Source: Aeromicrobium yanjiei (GTDB lineage: Bacteria; Actinomycetota; Actinomycetes; Propionibacteriales; Nocardioidaceae). Taken from it: a stretch of 64,000 bases of DNA. The notes beneath the pieces are model-generated. The model did not search any database. It saw nothing but the letters and a program-made list of their open reading frames with translations, and was not told the DNA's origin. The translations under genes and the position numbers were made by a program. The stretch covers positions 2,170,001 to 2,234,000 of the forward strand of contig NZ_CP045737.1 in the NCBI RefSeq assembly GCF_009649075.1, given 5' to 3'. Below, piece by piece: positions 26,013 through 34,252 of the stretch. Each line of letters opens with the position of its first letter. Position 1 is the stretch's first letter.

Positions 26013-26050
26013 TCCTCCGCTGAGACACCCGATGGAGCCATAATGGTGAC

Positions 26051-26476
26051 ATGCAGACTCGTTCACGTCTCGTCGCTCTCTGTCTGCTCTCGGTCCCCGT
26101 CCTGACGGCCTGCGGCGGAGAAGCGGCTCCTGCACCGAAGCCCCCCTCGTCCGCGTCTGCCGGCCCGACGAAGGAGGAGCTCAAGGTGAGCATCTGCACG
26201 ACCACCGACCAGGCTGGGCGGCGGGCGGTGGAGATCTCGAACCGCACCGGCACCGCCGACGACGCCACGAAGGTCAAGACCTTGAGCGCCAAGGGCCTGG
26301 CCCTCGTCGAGTCGCTCGAGACGCTGTATCCGGGCGACCCTGACACCGACATCTTGAAGACATGGCTCGTCGCGGTCAGGGACGTGGTGCCGAAGCCTGA
26401 CACCCCTGAGGACGAGTTCAGGGCGCTGGAGGCCACGTCAAAAGCCTGGGCCACCATCTGTCGCAGCAGGCTGTAG
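26051..26476 (+). CDS. Small secreted lipoprotein
   Basis: The protein has 141 residues. A lipoprotein signal peptide is followed by the lipobox VLTAC with Cys at about residue 21, so the mature protein should be lipid-anchored on the outer face of the membrane. A Pro/Ser/Ala linker (PAPKPPSSASAGPTKEE) leads to a small helical domain with a Cys pair (ICTTT, ICRSR) that could form a disulfide. No known family recognised. It is divergent from the second DUF222 gene. Confidence 0.7.
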   Translation: MQTRSRLVALCLLSVPVLTACGGEAAPAPKPPSSASAGPTKEELKVSICTTTDQAGRRAVEISNRTGTADDATKVKTLSAKGLALVESLETLYPGDPDTDILKTWLVAVRDVVPKPDTPEDEFRALEATSKAWATICRSRL

Positions 26477-26937
26477 CCAGGTCCGCGAGTCCCGAGCATT
26501 CACAACTTCCCACATGCACAATCGCAGTCGCTCTTCGCCCATCGGCCTACCCACCGCGGGAAGACGAGGCGCCAGCGAGGCCCGCGAGATGCACTGCCCA
26601 AGCAGGATGATTGACCGGCTGGCTGGTGGGGCTGCTCGGCAGGCCGACTCGCCGATGAGGTGCAGCTGAAGGCCCAGCCGTCAAGTGGTCGTCGATGCCG
26701 GCGCGAACCAACGCGGCGCCCATCTGCGGCTTCCGATTCCTGCTTGGAGCTTTCCCGGTGTCGCAGCGCGGTTCTTGCCCAGCTCGCGCCCGCCCACGCT
26801 CACAGATCAGGCACGAATACTCGCTCTTCAGCATGACCTCACCCGAAAGGAGCCGAACCAGAGCTTTTTTCAAGAGGCCTTGTCCACATACTTCCACCTG
26901 GGTTACTTTCATTTGAAACTACCCACTTGGAGGAACG
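26477..26937. other. 461-base intergenic region before amide cassette
   Basis: I see no convincing gene; frames open here have poor codon positions and no ribosome sites. The last 100 bases are AT-richer than the surroundings and end with a good GGAGG for the formamidase gene, so the cassette promoter probably lies here. The drop in GC marks the left edge of the amide-utilisation block. Confidence 0.5.
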
Positions 26938-28179
26938 ATGCCCGAAGTCATCTTTGAAATCGACCGCGACCTGTCCGTGTCCATGAGGGACCAGAGGGTC
27001 CCTGGACACAACCGGTGGCACCCTGCAATCCCTGCGGCTGCCGTCATTGCACCGGGCAATTCCTACCGAATCGAGTGCAAGGACTGGACCGACAACCAGA
27101 TCCGCAACGATGACTCGTCCGACGACATTCGGGACATGGACATCGACCCGTGCCACATGCTGAGCGGTCCATTTGCCGTCGAGGGCGTCGAGCCCGGCGA
27201 TCTACTCGTCGTGGACATCTTGAACATCGGCCCTTTCCAAGAACAGGAATGGGGCTACACCGGCGTTTTCGCCAAGGAGAACGGCGGTGGCTTCCTCACT
27301 GACTACTCCCCCGGTGCTTCGAAGGCAATTTGGGATCTTGACGGCGTGTGGGCCAGCTCGAGGCACGTGCCCGGCGCGCGCTTCATCGGCAACTCGCACC
27401 CCGGCCTGTTCGGGTGCGCCCCCTCCCCCGAGCTGTTGGCCGAGTGGAACCGACGCGAGCAGGCGCTGATCGACCTCAATCCAGATCGCGTGACCGGCGA
27501 CATTCCCGCACACGACGGGAACATCTCCGGGGCGCCACAGATTCCCGCGCTGGCGCTTCCGCCACTCTCGAGTGGCGCATTGCTCGGCACGCTCAGCGGA
27601 AACGAGTTCGAGCGCGCTGCATCGGAAGCGTGCCGAACCATCCCGCCACGCGAGCACGGCGGCAACGTCGACATCAAAGACCTCGGTGTAGGCAGCCGAG
27701 TCTTCTTGCCCGTCTTTGTGCCTGGAGCCCTGTTCTCCATTGGCGACCTTCACTTCGCCCAGGGTGACGGAGAGATCACATTTTGCGGCGCAATCGAAAT
27801 GCCGGGGTTCATCGATCTGCACTTTGACGTCATCAAGGGAGGGATGGACAAGTACCAAACCACCATGCCGTTCTTCAAGCCCGGCAGGGTCACCCCCAAC
27901 TACTCAGAGTTCCTGACCTTCGAGGGCATCAGCGTCGAAAACAGCCGCAACTACTACTTGGATCTGACTGTTGCGTACCGGCAAGCGTGCCTCAACGCCA
28001 TCAACTACCTGATGCCCGCCATGGGATGGACATTCGAGCAGGCGTACCTGTTCTTGGGTGCGGCTCCGGTCGAGGGCCGGATCGGTGGAGTGGTCGATAT
28101 TCCGAATGCTGCTGTTTCCCTGAGCATCCCGCTCTCGATTCTCGATCGGGACGTCCTTCCAAGCGCAGACGGGCGGTAG
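26938..28179 (+). CDS. fmdA: Formamidase/acetamidase FmdA-type
   Basis: The protein has 413 residues, beginning MPEVIFEIDRDLSVSMRDQR, preceded by GGAGG. Family landmarks include HNRWHPAIP, MDIDPCHMLSGP, VEGVEPGDLLVVDIL, HPGLFGCAPS, GGNVDIKDLGVGSRVFLPVF and the late EGRIGGVVDIPNA. FmdA-type enzymes hydrolyse formamide (or acetamide and short amides) to the acid and ammonia in the cytosol, a nitrogen-scavenging role. The length equals that of typical family members. It is directly followed by fmdB with overlapping stop/ribosome site and then by a permease gene. Codon use is less GC-rich than in flanking chromosome, suggesting transfer. Confidence 0.93.
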   Translation: MPEVIFEIDRDLSVSMRDQRVPGHNRWHPAIPAAAVIAPGNSYRIECKDWTDNQIRNDDSSDDIRDMDIDPCHMLSGPFAVEGVEPGDLLVVDILNIGPFQEQEWGYTGVFAKENGGGFLTDYSPGASKAIWDLDGVWASSRHVPGARFIGNSHPGLFGCAPSPELLAEWNRREQALIDLNPDRVTGDIPAHDGNISGAPQIPALALPPLSSGALLGTLSGNEFERAASEACRTIPPREHGGNVDIKDLGVGSRVFLPVFVPGALFSIGDLHFAQGDGEITFCGAIEMPGFIDLHFDVIKGGMDKYQTTMPFFKPGRVTPNYSEFLTFEGISVENSRNYYLDLTVAYRQACLNAINYLMPAMGWTFEQAYLFLGAAPVEGRIGGVVDIPNAAVSLSIPLSILDRDVLPSADGR

Positions 28180-28184
28180 GAGCC

Positions 28185-28454
28185 ATGCCGTCGTACGAAT
28201 TTCGGTGCGCGACCTGCGGCCCCTTCCAGATCGGTCGAGCCCTGGACCAAGCCGGCGATCCGTGCTTGTGCCCGCGATGCTTCGAGGCCGCGAAGCGAGT
28301 GTTCACGCCCCCAAGCCTGACGATCCCTCGCGGGGCGTTGCGTCACGCGAGCAAGACGGGCCGTCGAACCATCGACAGGGCGCTGAGTGGAGAGCCCACA
28401 ACGACTGGTGGGCCCACCGGGCGCCGCCTACCTTCCGCCGGCCACAGCCACTAG
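28185..28454 (+). CDS. fmdB: FmdB-type zinc ribbon protein
   Basis: The protein has 89 residues from ATG 28185; GGTAGGAG overlapping the fmdA stop is the ribosome site, so a longer frame open in the fmdA 3' end is rejected. The N-terminal zinc ribbon PSYEFRCATCGPFQIGR and later CLCPRC supply four cysteines (CxxC...CxxC). Pfam zinc-ribbon FmdB proteins are regularly linked to formamidase genes; a regulatory role was proposed for Methylophilus FmdB. The tail is Arg/Gly-rich and disordered. Confidence 0.88.
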   Translation: MPSYEFRCATCGPFQIGRALDQAGDPCLCPRCFEAAKRVFTPPSLTIPRGALRHASKTGRRTIDRALSGEPTTTGGPTGRRLPSAGHSH

Positions 28455-28529
28455 GGACGAGTTGTGGGGCCCGCGGCGGGACGTCCGAAGACAACACACC
28501 CATTCGCAGAATCAATGAAATGAGCCCTG

Positions 28530-30206
28530 ATGAACGCTAGAACAGAATCCGTCGGGGGCGAGTCCGACGAGACAAGTGAACACAGTCACCAAGCTGGCAA
28601 GAACAGCAAGGGAGAAAAGACCGAGGACTACACCGCTCGCTACACACCACGCAGTTATCGGCGTTGGGGCACAGCCTCGGTGGCAACGACGGCGCTCGGA
28701 GGCATGGCATATCTCGCCGACTTTGCCATCGGTGCGAGCATCGGCATCGCCCACGGGACGATCAATGCTCTGGTTGCCATCGTGGTGGCGGCGGTGATCA
28801 TTTTCATCACAGCGCTTCCTCTCGCGTACTACAGCGCCAGATTCAACATCGACCTGGATCTGGTGACACGCGGATCCGGGTTTGGCTACTACGGATCAGT
28901 CTTGACCGCCGCCATCTTCGGCTCCTACACGTTCATCTTCTTCGCCCTTGAGGGCTCGATCATGGCGCAGGGTCTCCGACTGGGTCTGCACGTACCCCTC
29001 TGGCTCGGCTACCTGCTATCGACCTTGATCGTCATTCCGCTGATCATCTACGGCATGAACACGTTGACCAAGGTGCAGCTCTGGACCACACCGCTGTGGC
29101 TGTTCCTCATGATCGCTCCGGTGGTCTACCTTGCCGTCAGCCACCCGTCCTCGGTGTCGGACTTCTTCTCATATGCGGGAGAGAGCGGCAATGAGAAGTT
29201 GAGTTTTGCCTCCGTGATGCTGGGCGCAGGCGTAGTGCTTTCCCTGATCGCCCAGATCGGGGAGCAGAACGATGTCCTGCGATTCATGCCCGCTCGAACC
29301 GAGGAAAACAAGCGGGCATGGTGGCTGGCAGTTGTGCTCGCCGGTCCTGGCTGGGTCCTCCTTGCCATTCTCAAGCAGGCGCTGGGTGTCTTTCTTGCGG
29401 TGTACGTTCTGGCGACGGTGTCACCGACGGTGGCCGCGGAACCGGTCGAGCAGTTCAGAGCCGCATTCTTGACCGCGGTACCCGCTTGGCTTGCGATCAC
29501 GCTAGCCGTGATCCTGGTCGTCATCAGCCAGATCAAGATCAATGTCGTCAACGCGTACTCAGGCTCGCTGGCATGGACAAATGCCTACACGCGAGTCACG
29601 AAGCACTACCCCGGCCGACTCGTGTTCTTGGCGCTGAATCTTGCCGTCGCACTGGCGCTGATGGAAGGCGACATGTTCAGCGTCCTGAACGACATTCTCG
29701 GGTTCTACGCGAACTGCGGTATCGCTTGGATTGTCACTGTGGGCGCCGACATCATCATCAACAAGATGATCTTGAAGCTCTCCCCGATGGAGCCTGAGTA
29801 CCGCAGGACGATGCTCTATGCCGTCAATCCCGTCGGGGTCGGTTCGTTCCTGCTGGCGACAGGCTTGTCGTGGGCTGTCTACTTCGGCGCCCTGGGCGGC
29901 GGAATCAAGCCTTACTCCGCGATCGTGGCCGTGGTCGTGGCGCTCGTCGCCACACCGTTGCTTGCGGTGCTGACAAAGGGCCGCTACTACCTGAAGCGAA
30001 CGGACGACGGACTCGCTGAGCCTCGATTCGACGCCCAAGGCAATCCGTCCAGCGGGGACTACGTGTGCCACGTCTGCCACGAAGTGTTCGAACGCCCAGA
30101 CATGATGAGTTGCCCGACCCACGGCGAACCCATTTGCTCTCTGTGCCTCGCAACGGACAGGCACCGCCAGCACGTCGAGTTCGCGACCCGCGTGGCAACT
30201 CGCTGA
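28530..30206 (+). CDS. NCS1-like permease with C-terminal Cys-rich zinc-type tail
   Basis: The protein has 558 residues. A hydrophilic N-terminal region of about 45 residues precedes 12 membrane segments of the purine/cytosine-permease (NCS1) type, with GFGYYGSVLTAAIFGSYTF and IKINVVNAYSGSLAWTN. Residues about 510-545 form a Cys/His cluster (YVCHVCHEVFE, MSCPTHGEPICSLCL) likely to bind zinc; similar tails link permease and histidine-kinase parts in some proteobacterial sensor permeases, but here the protein ends after the cluster. Context predicts uptake of formamide, urea or related amides. The start has only a weak ribosome site. It ends just before a strong bidirectional terminator. Confidence 0.82.
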   Translation: MNARTESVGGESDETSEHSHQAGKNSKGEKTEDYTARYTPRSYRRWGTASVATTALGGMAYLADFAIGASIGIAHGTINALVAIVVAAVIIFITALPLAYYSARFNIDLDLVTRGSGFGYYGSVLTAAIFGSYTFIFFALEGSIMAQGLRLGLHVPLWLGYLLSTLIVIPLIIYGMNTLTKVQLWTTPLWLFLMIAPVVYLAVSHPSSVSDFFSYAGESGNEKLSFASVMLGAGVVLSLIAQIGEQNDVLRFMPARTEENKRAWWLAVVLAGPGWVLLAILKQALGVFLAVYVLATVSPTVAAEPVEQFRAAFLTAVPAWLAITLAVILVVISQIKINVVNAYSGSLAWTNAYTRVTKHYPGRLVFLALNLAVALALMEGDMFSVLNDILGFYANCGIAWIVTVGADIIINKMILKLSPMEPEYRRTMLYAVNPVGVGSFLLATGLSWAVYFGALGGGIKPYSAIVAVVVALVATPLLAVLTKGRYYLKRTDDGLAEPRFDAQGNPSSGDYVCHVCHEVFERPDMMSCPTHGEPICSLCLATDRHRQHVEFATRVATR

Positions 30207-30217
30207 GTCGTCGGACA

Positions 30218-30256
30218 TGACAGCGGCGGCACCCTGACGGGGTGCCGTCGCTGTCA
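30218..30256. terminator. Bidirectional hairpin terminator
   Basis: TGACAGCGGCGGCACC (30218-30233) pairs with GGTGCCGTCGCTGTCA (30241-30256) at 15 of 16 positions with a 7-base loop. It lies between the convergent permease and AmiC-like genes and includes the stop codon of the latter. Confidence 0.85.
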
Positions 30257-31342
30257 CAGCGAGGTGATCACGTCGAACTCGTAGTCGCTGGCCGCCGCAA
30301 GGTAGATCGGATGATCCAGGTGCGAGTTCCGCATCTGCATGACTCCGCGCGGGCTGTCGAAGCCTACGCACTCCGACACTGACAGGATGCGTCGCAGATC
30401 GAACGACTTCGCCCGTCGCACGAGGGCAGCTATCGTTTGAACGCCTTCGTAGCAGGATTCGGCCATGTTGTTGAGCGGCGGAGCGTCCGCACTGAAGGTC
30501 GAGACGTAATCGCTGGTCAAGTCCATTGCTCCGGCAGTGGCAAGCGAACGGAAGTACGAGGCGGCCACGTAGAGCCGCCTTGTGCTGCCTGGTCCGCTAG
30601 CGAGAAGCATGTTCTCTTCCATCAGCGGGCTGAACCGAGTCATGCGATGGTCGAGCCCTTGTTGAGCAAAGAGCCGATTGAAAAGGACAGCGTCCTGCCC
30701 CACCAACAGCATCAGAACTCCGTCGGCGTCACTTTCTTTCACACGCCGCATGGCCGAACTGAAATCGCATGTCCCGAACGGCACATACACCTCGTCGGCG
30801 ATCTCAAGTCCCAGGCTGCGAGCGAATGAAACAGTTGCTGCGGCTGATTCTCTGGGCCAGACGTAGTCGTCGCCGACGATGCACCAACGTCGAAGGTTCT
30901 CGTTGTCGCGAAGCCACCGCAGTGCCGGCGCGATCTGTGTACGCGGAGTCTCACCAGAACAGAAGACACCCGTTGTGGTCTCTCCGCCTTCGTACAGCGC
31001 GGTGTAGACGTACGGAGCACGTCCACTGAGCATGGGGGCCAGCCGCTTGCGAACGGCCGAGATATGCCAACCCGTCACACCATCGATGCCACCGACGTCC
31101 AACAGAGCTTTGACCTCGTGCGCGACTTCGGATGGAGCCTTGCCTCCGTCCAGCACGTGCAGCTCAACTGCCCGCCCAAGCAATCCGCCTTCCGCATTCA
31201 ACCGCTTGGCCGCGAGTGCCGCGAGGGCCTCGCATGAGGGCCCGAACATGCCTGCAGGCCCCTGCAGAGGCACCACGAGCGCAAGGCGAAACACGTCCGC
31301 CGCGCGTGACGGGCTGCGAGCCTGCAGTACGGCACTTGACAC
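30254..31342 (-). CDS. AmiC-like cytoplasmic amide-binding sensor
   Basis: The protein has 362 residues from GTG 31342, with AAGGAG 4-5 bases upstream. It is a type I periplasmic-binding fold of the Leu/Ile/Val/urea/amide group: FRLALVVPLQGPAGMFGPSC, LAAKRLNAEGGLLGRAVEL and VGDDYVWPRESAAA. There is no signal peptide or lipobox, so it should remain cytosolic like AmiC, the amide-sensing regulator of Pseudomonas amidase, rather than feed an ABC transporter (no ABC genes are nearby). It is convergent with the permease and divergent from the MarR gene, which supports a sensing role for the cassette; the partner is unknown because no AmiR-type antiterminator is present. Confidence 0.75.
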   Translation of the reverse strand: MSSAVLQARSPSRAADVFRLALVVPLQGPAGMFGPSCEALAALAAKRLNAEGGLLGRAVELHVLDGGKAPSEVAHEVKALLDVGGIDGVTGWHISAVRKRLAPMLSGRAPYVYTALYEGGETTTGVFCSGETPRTQIAPALRWLRDNENLRRWCIVGDDYVWPRESAAATVSFARSLGLEIADEVYVPFGTCDFSSAMRRVKESDADGVLMLLVGQDAVLFNRLFAQQGLDHRMTRFSPLMEENMLLASGPGSTRRLYVAASYFRSLATAGAMDLTSDYVSTFSADAPPLNNMAESCYEGVQTIAALVRRAKSFDLRRILSVSECVGFDSPRGVMQMRNSHLDHPIYLAAASDYEFDVITSL

Positions 31343-31410
31343 GGGGCTCCTTGAGATTGCGCGATCGTGCTATATCTTTGACTAGAAATGTTCCGATTGG
31401 AAGGGTTTCC
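31343..31410. promoter_or_regulatory. Divergent promoter region AmiC-like/MarR
   Basis: This 68-base gap separates the two divergent GTG starts. It contains a minus-strand AAGGAG for the sensor gene and AT-rich stretches (GCTATATCTTTGACTAGAAATG) that could hold both -10 regions. The MarR protein is the natural candidate to bind here, but I see no convincing symmetric operator. Confidence 0.4.
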
Positions 31411-31854
31411 GTGGACACAACTGGTCCTGTAGTTGACTCGACGTCGCGCAGGAGCGAGCTGGCGGAAGCGACCTCAGCAATGGACCGCTTTGTCCGACGC
31501 ACGAACGCCCTGGTTGCAGCGCATGTGAAGGTGCGAGGGCTCACGCTGGAGCAGTGGCAGATCCTGGACTGCATCGTCCGGAACGAGAAGATCCCGATGA
31601 CTGATCTTGCCTCCGCGGTCTTCATGCCGGCGGCCAGCGTGACCCGAGCTGTCGACAAGTTGGTCGCGAACGCCTTGGTGTATCGGCAGGCCGCCATGAA
31701 TGACCGCCGTCGCGTTCTTGTTCGCGCGTCTCGCAGGGGCGAGGATCTCCGCGATGATCTCGTTGATGAATTGGCGCACTTCTATGGCTCGGCTTACGAG
31801 GTGCTTGGCGAGGCTGAACGATCCCAGCTCATCAAGCTGGCACGCCAGCTCTAG
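31411..31854 (+). CDS. MarR-family transcriptional regulator
   Basis: The protein has 147 residues from GTG 31411 (preceded by GGAAGGG); the frame open upstream is shadow coding of the neighbouring gene. The central winged helix runs LTLEQWQILDCIVRNEKIPM, then TDLASAVFMPAASVTRAVDK (recognition helix), then a beta wing with DRRRVLVRAS. Flanking helices form the dimer interface. MarR proteins are ligand-released repressors; position beside the AmiC-like gene suggests control of amide use. Confidence 0.88.
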   Translation: MDTTGPVVDSTSRRSELAEATSAMDRFVRRTNALVAAHVKVRGLTLEQWQILDCIVRNEKIPMTDLASAVFMPAASVTRAVDKLVANALVYRQAAMNDRRRVLVRASRRGEDLRDDLVDELAHFYGSAYEVLGEAERSQLIKLARQL

Positions 31855-32212
31855 GCCGGTCCCGCCGACATCTCGACACTGGTCATACCCCAGACCGGAC
31901 CCCCGGGAACGAAGCACCCGTCGAGAACTCACCATGGGCGGGAGGCTCCAGATGTCCCATCTGACCTATCCCGACGTCGGCTCGACGTCCGGCAATCTCC
32001 TGGGCGGCGACCACCACGTGCGAGCGTCCCTATTCATCGGCCACGAACGTGCTGCGTTCGAAACAGCCTCGGCCTCGCTGCTTCCTGGTCGAGATCGACC
32101 CGCACACGCATTCGGTGACGGCGACCATCACCGCGTTCTCGACGCCGACCACCCGGATCGTGCGGGCGGGCGGCCCCGCGCCGCGGCTCGTGCAGGCTCG
32201 CACGACCCAGCG
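31855..32212. other. Intergenic stretch with possible coding remnant
   Basis: No complete gene is visible. From about 32085 to 32240 a plus-strand frame (residues FLVEIDPHTHSVTATITAFS, then TPTTRIVRAGGPAPRL) shows strong G/C at third codon positions, like true coding sequence, but I find no good start upstream and it ends at 32318 inside an opposing gene. It may be the 3' part of a decayed gene. Confidence 0.35.
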
Positions 32213-32569
32213 CTACGTGCGATCACTGGATGATGGTCGACTCGTGCACTCGCCGAGCCCTGCATCGATGTCGTCCGAGACGCTGATCAAGAAGCCGCCA
32301 CCAAGTCGCAGGACATGACGGCCCACCAGGACGCCCGCTGCGCCATGCCGGTCGACGATCGTTGAAAGCCGAGCCGGATCGTGATTGAGGACGTTGATCG
32401 TCCCGCGCTGCGTGCCCAACGTGATGACCCGCCCGGTGACGCCGAGGACTTCGACGGTGGTGTGCGGCCGAGGATCCTGCCGGGTGAGCCGCGCCTGGAT
32501 CCAGTGCACGGAATGGCCTGGACGGAAGAGTCCGCATGCCGCGGTGGACGGGGTGCTCGGATCGTTCAT
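32213..32569 (-). CDS. Small hypothetical protein, beta-rich
   Basis: The protein has 118 residues from ATG 32569. Third codon positions are mainly G/C across the frame, and the sequence alternates hydrophobic and polar residues (HTTVEVLGVTGRVITLGTQR, HVLRLGGGFLISVSDD), suggesting a small beta-barrel or SH3-like fold. There is no signal peptide and only a weak ribosome site (GGAACGAG). A plus-strand remnant overlaps its 3' end. No family recognised. Confidence 0.45.
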   Translation of the reverse strand: MNDPSTPSTAACGLFRPGHSVHWIQARLTRQDPRPHTTVEVLGVTGRVITLGTQRGTINVLNHDPARLSTIVDRHGAAGVLVGRHVLRLGGGFLISVSDDIDAGLGECTSRPSSSDRT

Positions 32570-32879
32570 GAGGTGCTCGTTCCTGGAGGCTGCGCCTCCG
32601 ATCGCTTGTCGCGGAGGGTCATCCGTGACCTGCTCTTCTCCTGGGGCACCCACCACGTCGGGGGTTGCCGGACAGCCAGCCAGGTACTTGTCGCTGCCGC
32701 TCGTGAGCGTGAGGACGACACTACGCGCTGGACCTGACAGTTCCGGCTGAGGCGCCTCGAAGTGACCACATGAGTGGCTCGCTGTGGCCATACCGGCCAA
32801 CTTCGGTCGATTCCGCCTCCGTGCCGGTCGATGCTGACTCGGCGGGCGGCGCAGTGCTGCCCCGATCGGAGGGACTCCC
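32570..32879. other. 310-base intergenic region
   Basis: I see no gene here. The right end carries GGAGGG before ATG 32880, so the promoter of the DUF2510 gene probably lies within it; the rest is unremarkable GC-rich sequence. Confidence 0.4.
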
Positions 32880-33479
32880 ATGAACACTCAACCCCCTAGC
32901 GGCAGCACGCCGCCCGGCTTCTATCCCGACTCGTCCGGCGCCATGCGCTGGTGGGACGGCAGCTCGTGGACCGAGCACACCCAGCAGGCAACGCCTGAGC
33001 AGGTCGCGCCGCCGAAGAAGAGGCACACGTTCCGCAACGTCATGCTCGGAATCATCGCGGCGTGCGTCCTCTTCATCGCCGGATGCACTGCACTCCTCGG
33101 CAGCGCCGCCAATGAGGCCGGCAAGTCGATCGAGAAGGAAGTGGCCAAGGACAAGCAGCCCGGCGGCCCCGACAACCCGTTGACGATCGTCGAGGGCAAG
33201 AAGTTCTCCGTGTCGGGCTTCGACTACTCGTCCGGCTGGAAGGTCGACGAGGACGTGCTCGGCAGCATCGACATCGCCAAGCTGAAAGTCACGAACAACC
33301 GCGACAAGAAGGACTCGGCCCTCGTCGAGATCAAGTTCATGAAGGGCAGCGAGGTGCTCGCACTCGCCGACTGCACGACCGAGCCGGTAGCCATCGGTCA
33401 GACCACGACGCTCTCGTGCGGCAGCACGGACGAGCTGCCGAAGTCGTACGACCGCATCACGATCAACGACTCGTTCTGA
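32880..33479 (+). CDS. DUF2510 membrane protein with extracellular domain
   Basis: The protein has 199 residues. The N-terminal DUF2510 motif PGFYPDSSGAMRWWDGSSWT (residues 12-31) is an actinobacterial cytosolic hallmark. A membrane helix (about 53-72, VMLGIIAACVLFIAGCTALL) follows, and then an outside domain with two cysteines (ADCTTEP, LSCGSTD) and FxLYD-like beta strands (IDIAKLKVTNNRDKKDSALV). Probably a cell-surface protein of unknown role. It is followed after 8 bases by another one-helix membrane protein, so the pair is likely cotranscribed. Confidence 0.75.
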   Translation: MNTQPPSGSTPPGFYPDSSGAMRWWDGSSWTEHTQQATPEQVAPPKKRHTFRNVMLGIIAACVLFIAGCTALLGSAANEAGKSIEKEVAKDKQPGGPDNPLTIVEGKKFSVSGFDYSSGWKVDEDVLGSIDIAKLKVTNNRDKKDSALVEIKFMKGSEVLALADCTTEPVAIGQTTTLSCGSTDELPKSYDRITINDSF

Positions 33480-33487
33480 GAGCGCGC

Positions 33488-34075
33488 ATGACTGACAACG
33501 AAGCAGAGTCCACACCCACCCGGATCTGTCGCAAGTGCAGCGCCGCGAGCACGTCGCCGGGTGAGTTCTGTCCCGGCTGCGGCACTCCGTACGTACGCCG
33601 GTCGCGCCGGCCGTCTCCCAAGGTTGCTCTGGTCGCGGCCCTGGTCGTGCTTCTCGTGGCGGGCGTCACGGCGGCCATCGCCGTGAAGCAACATCAGGAC
33701 GGACTGGCAGGCGACCGAGCGGCGGCAGCCGCGGAGCGGCAGGACCGCCGCGAGCGAGACGCCGCTGCGGACGCGCGGGAGCGGGCCGACGAGGCCGAGC
33801 GAGACGTGCGTCGTGACCTGGTGGAGGCACTCGAGAAGCAGATCACCAAGGACGCGAAGGAGAATGTCGCCGACGACCTCCTAGAGGGTCCGATCAAGTA
33901 CACGAGCTGCACGGCTACGGGCGGCGGATCCACTGACGATCTCACCGCTCTCACCGGGACGTTCGAGTGCATCGCTGTCAACGAGGAGAACAGCGACGGG
34001 ACGGCGTCGGGCTACCGCTACGCCGGCACGGCCGAGTGGGACACCGGCTCGATCACCTGGAAGCTCGGTGGGTGA
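33488..34075 (+). CDS. Zinc-ribbon membrane protein with coiled coil
   Basis: The protein has 195 residues from ATG 33488. A cytosolic zinc ribbon (ICRKCSAASTSPGEFCPGCG, residues 13-32) is followed by one membrane helix (about 45-66), then a highly charged Arg/Glu/Ala coiled coil (AAAERQDRRERDAAADARER and on) and a C-terminal domain with a Cys pair (SCTATGG, FECIAV). The layout parallels the preceding DUF2510 protein: small cytosolic module, helix, external domain. Function unknown. Confidence 0.7.
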   Translation: MTDNEAESTPTRICRKCSAASTSPGEFCPGCGTPYVRRSRRPSPKVALVAALVVLLVAGVTAAIAVKQHQDGLAGDRAAAAAERQDRRERDAAADARERADEAERDVRRDLVEALEKQITKDAKENVADDLLEGPIKYTSCTATGGGSTDDLTALTGTFECIAVNEENSDGTASGYRYAGTAEWDTGSITWKLGG

Positions 34076-34252
34076 CACCGGACCGTCAAAAGACCGTAAA
34101 AACCCGACATTCGAGGACTTTCTGGCCTGCTGTTCTGCGCGCCTACGCCCGCCTGATGGGCTACTTTTTCAGAACCGCGGCCACCCCAGCCTGCCTCCGG
34201 GCTCGATGTCTGGGACTCCCACAGCCGCGCACTTCCAGAAAGCAGGGGAACC

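Noticed and set aside
26547..26957. Possible small genes before the formamidase
   Set aside because: Weak codon bias, no ribosome sites and no family resemblance in any frame.
30254..31342. ABC-transporter substrate-binding protein
   Set aside because: No signal peptide, lipobox or ABC permease/ATPase genes nearby, so a cytosolic sensor is more likely.
34140..34180. GCCC..GGGC followed by TTTTT as a terminator after the zinc-ribbon gene
   Set aside because: The stem is only 4 bases, too weak to call.
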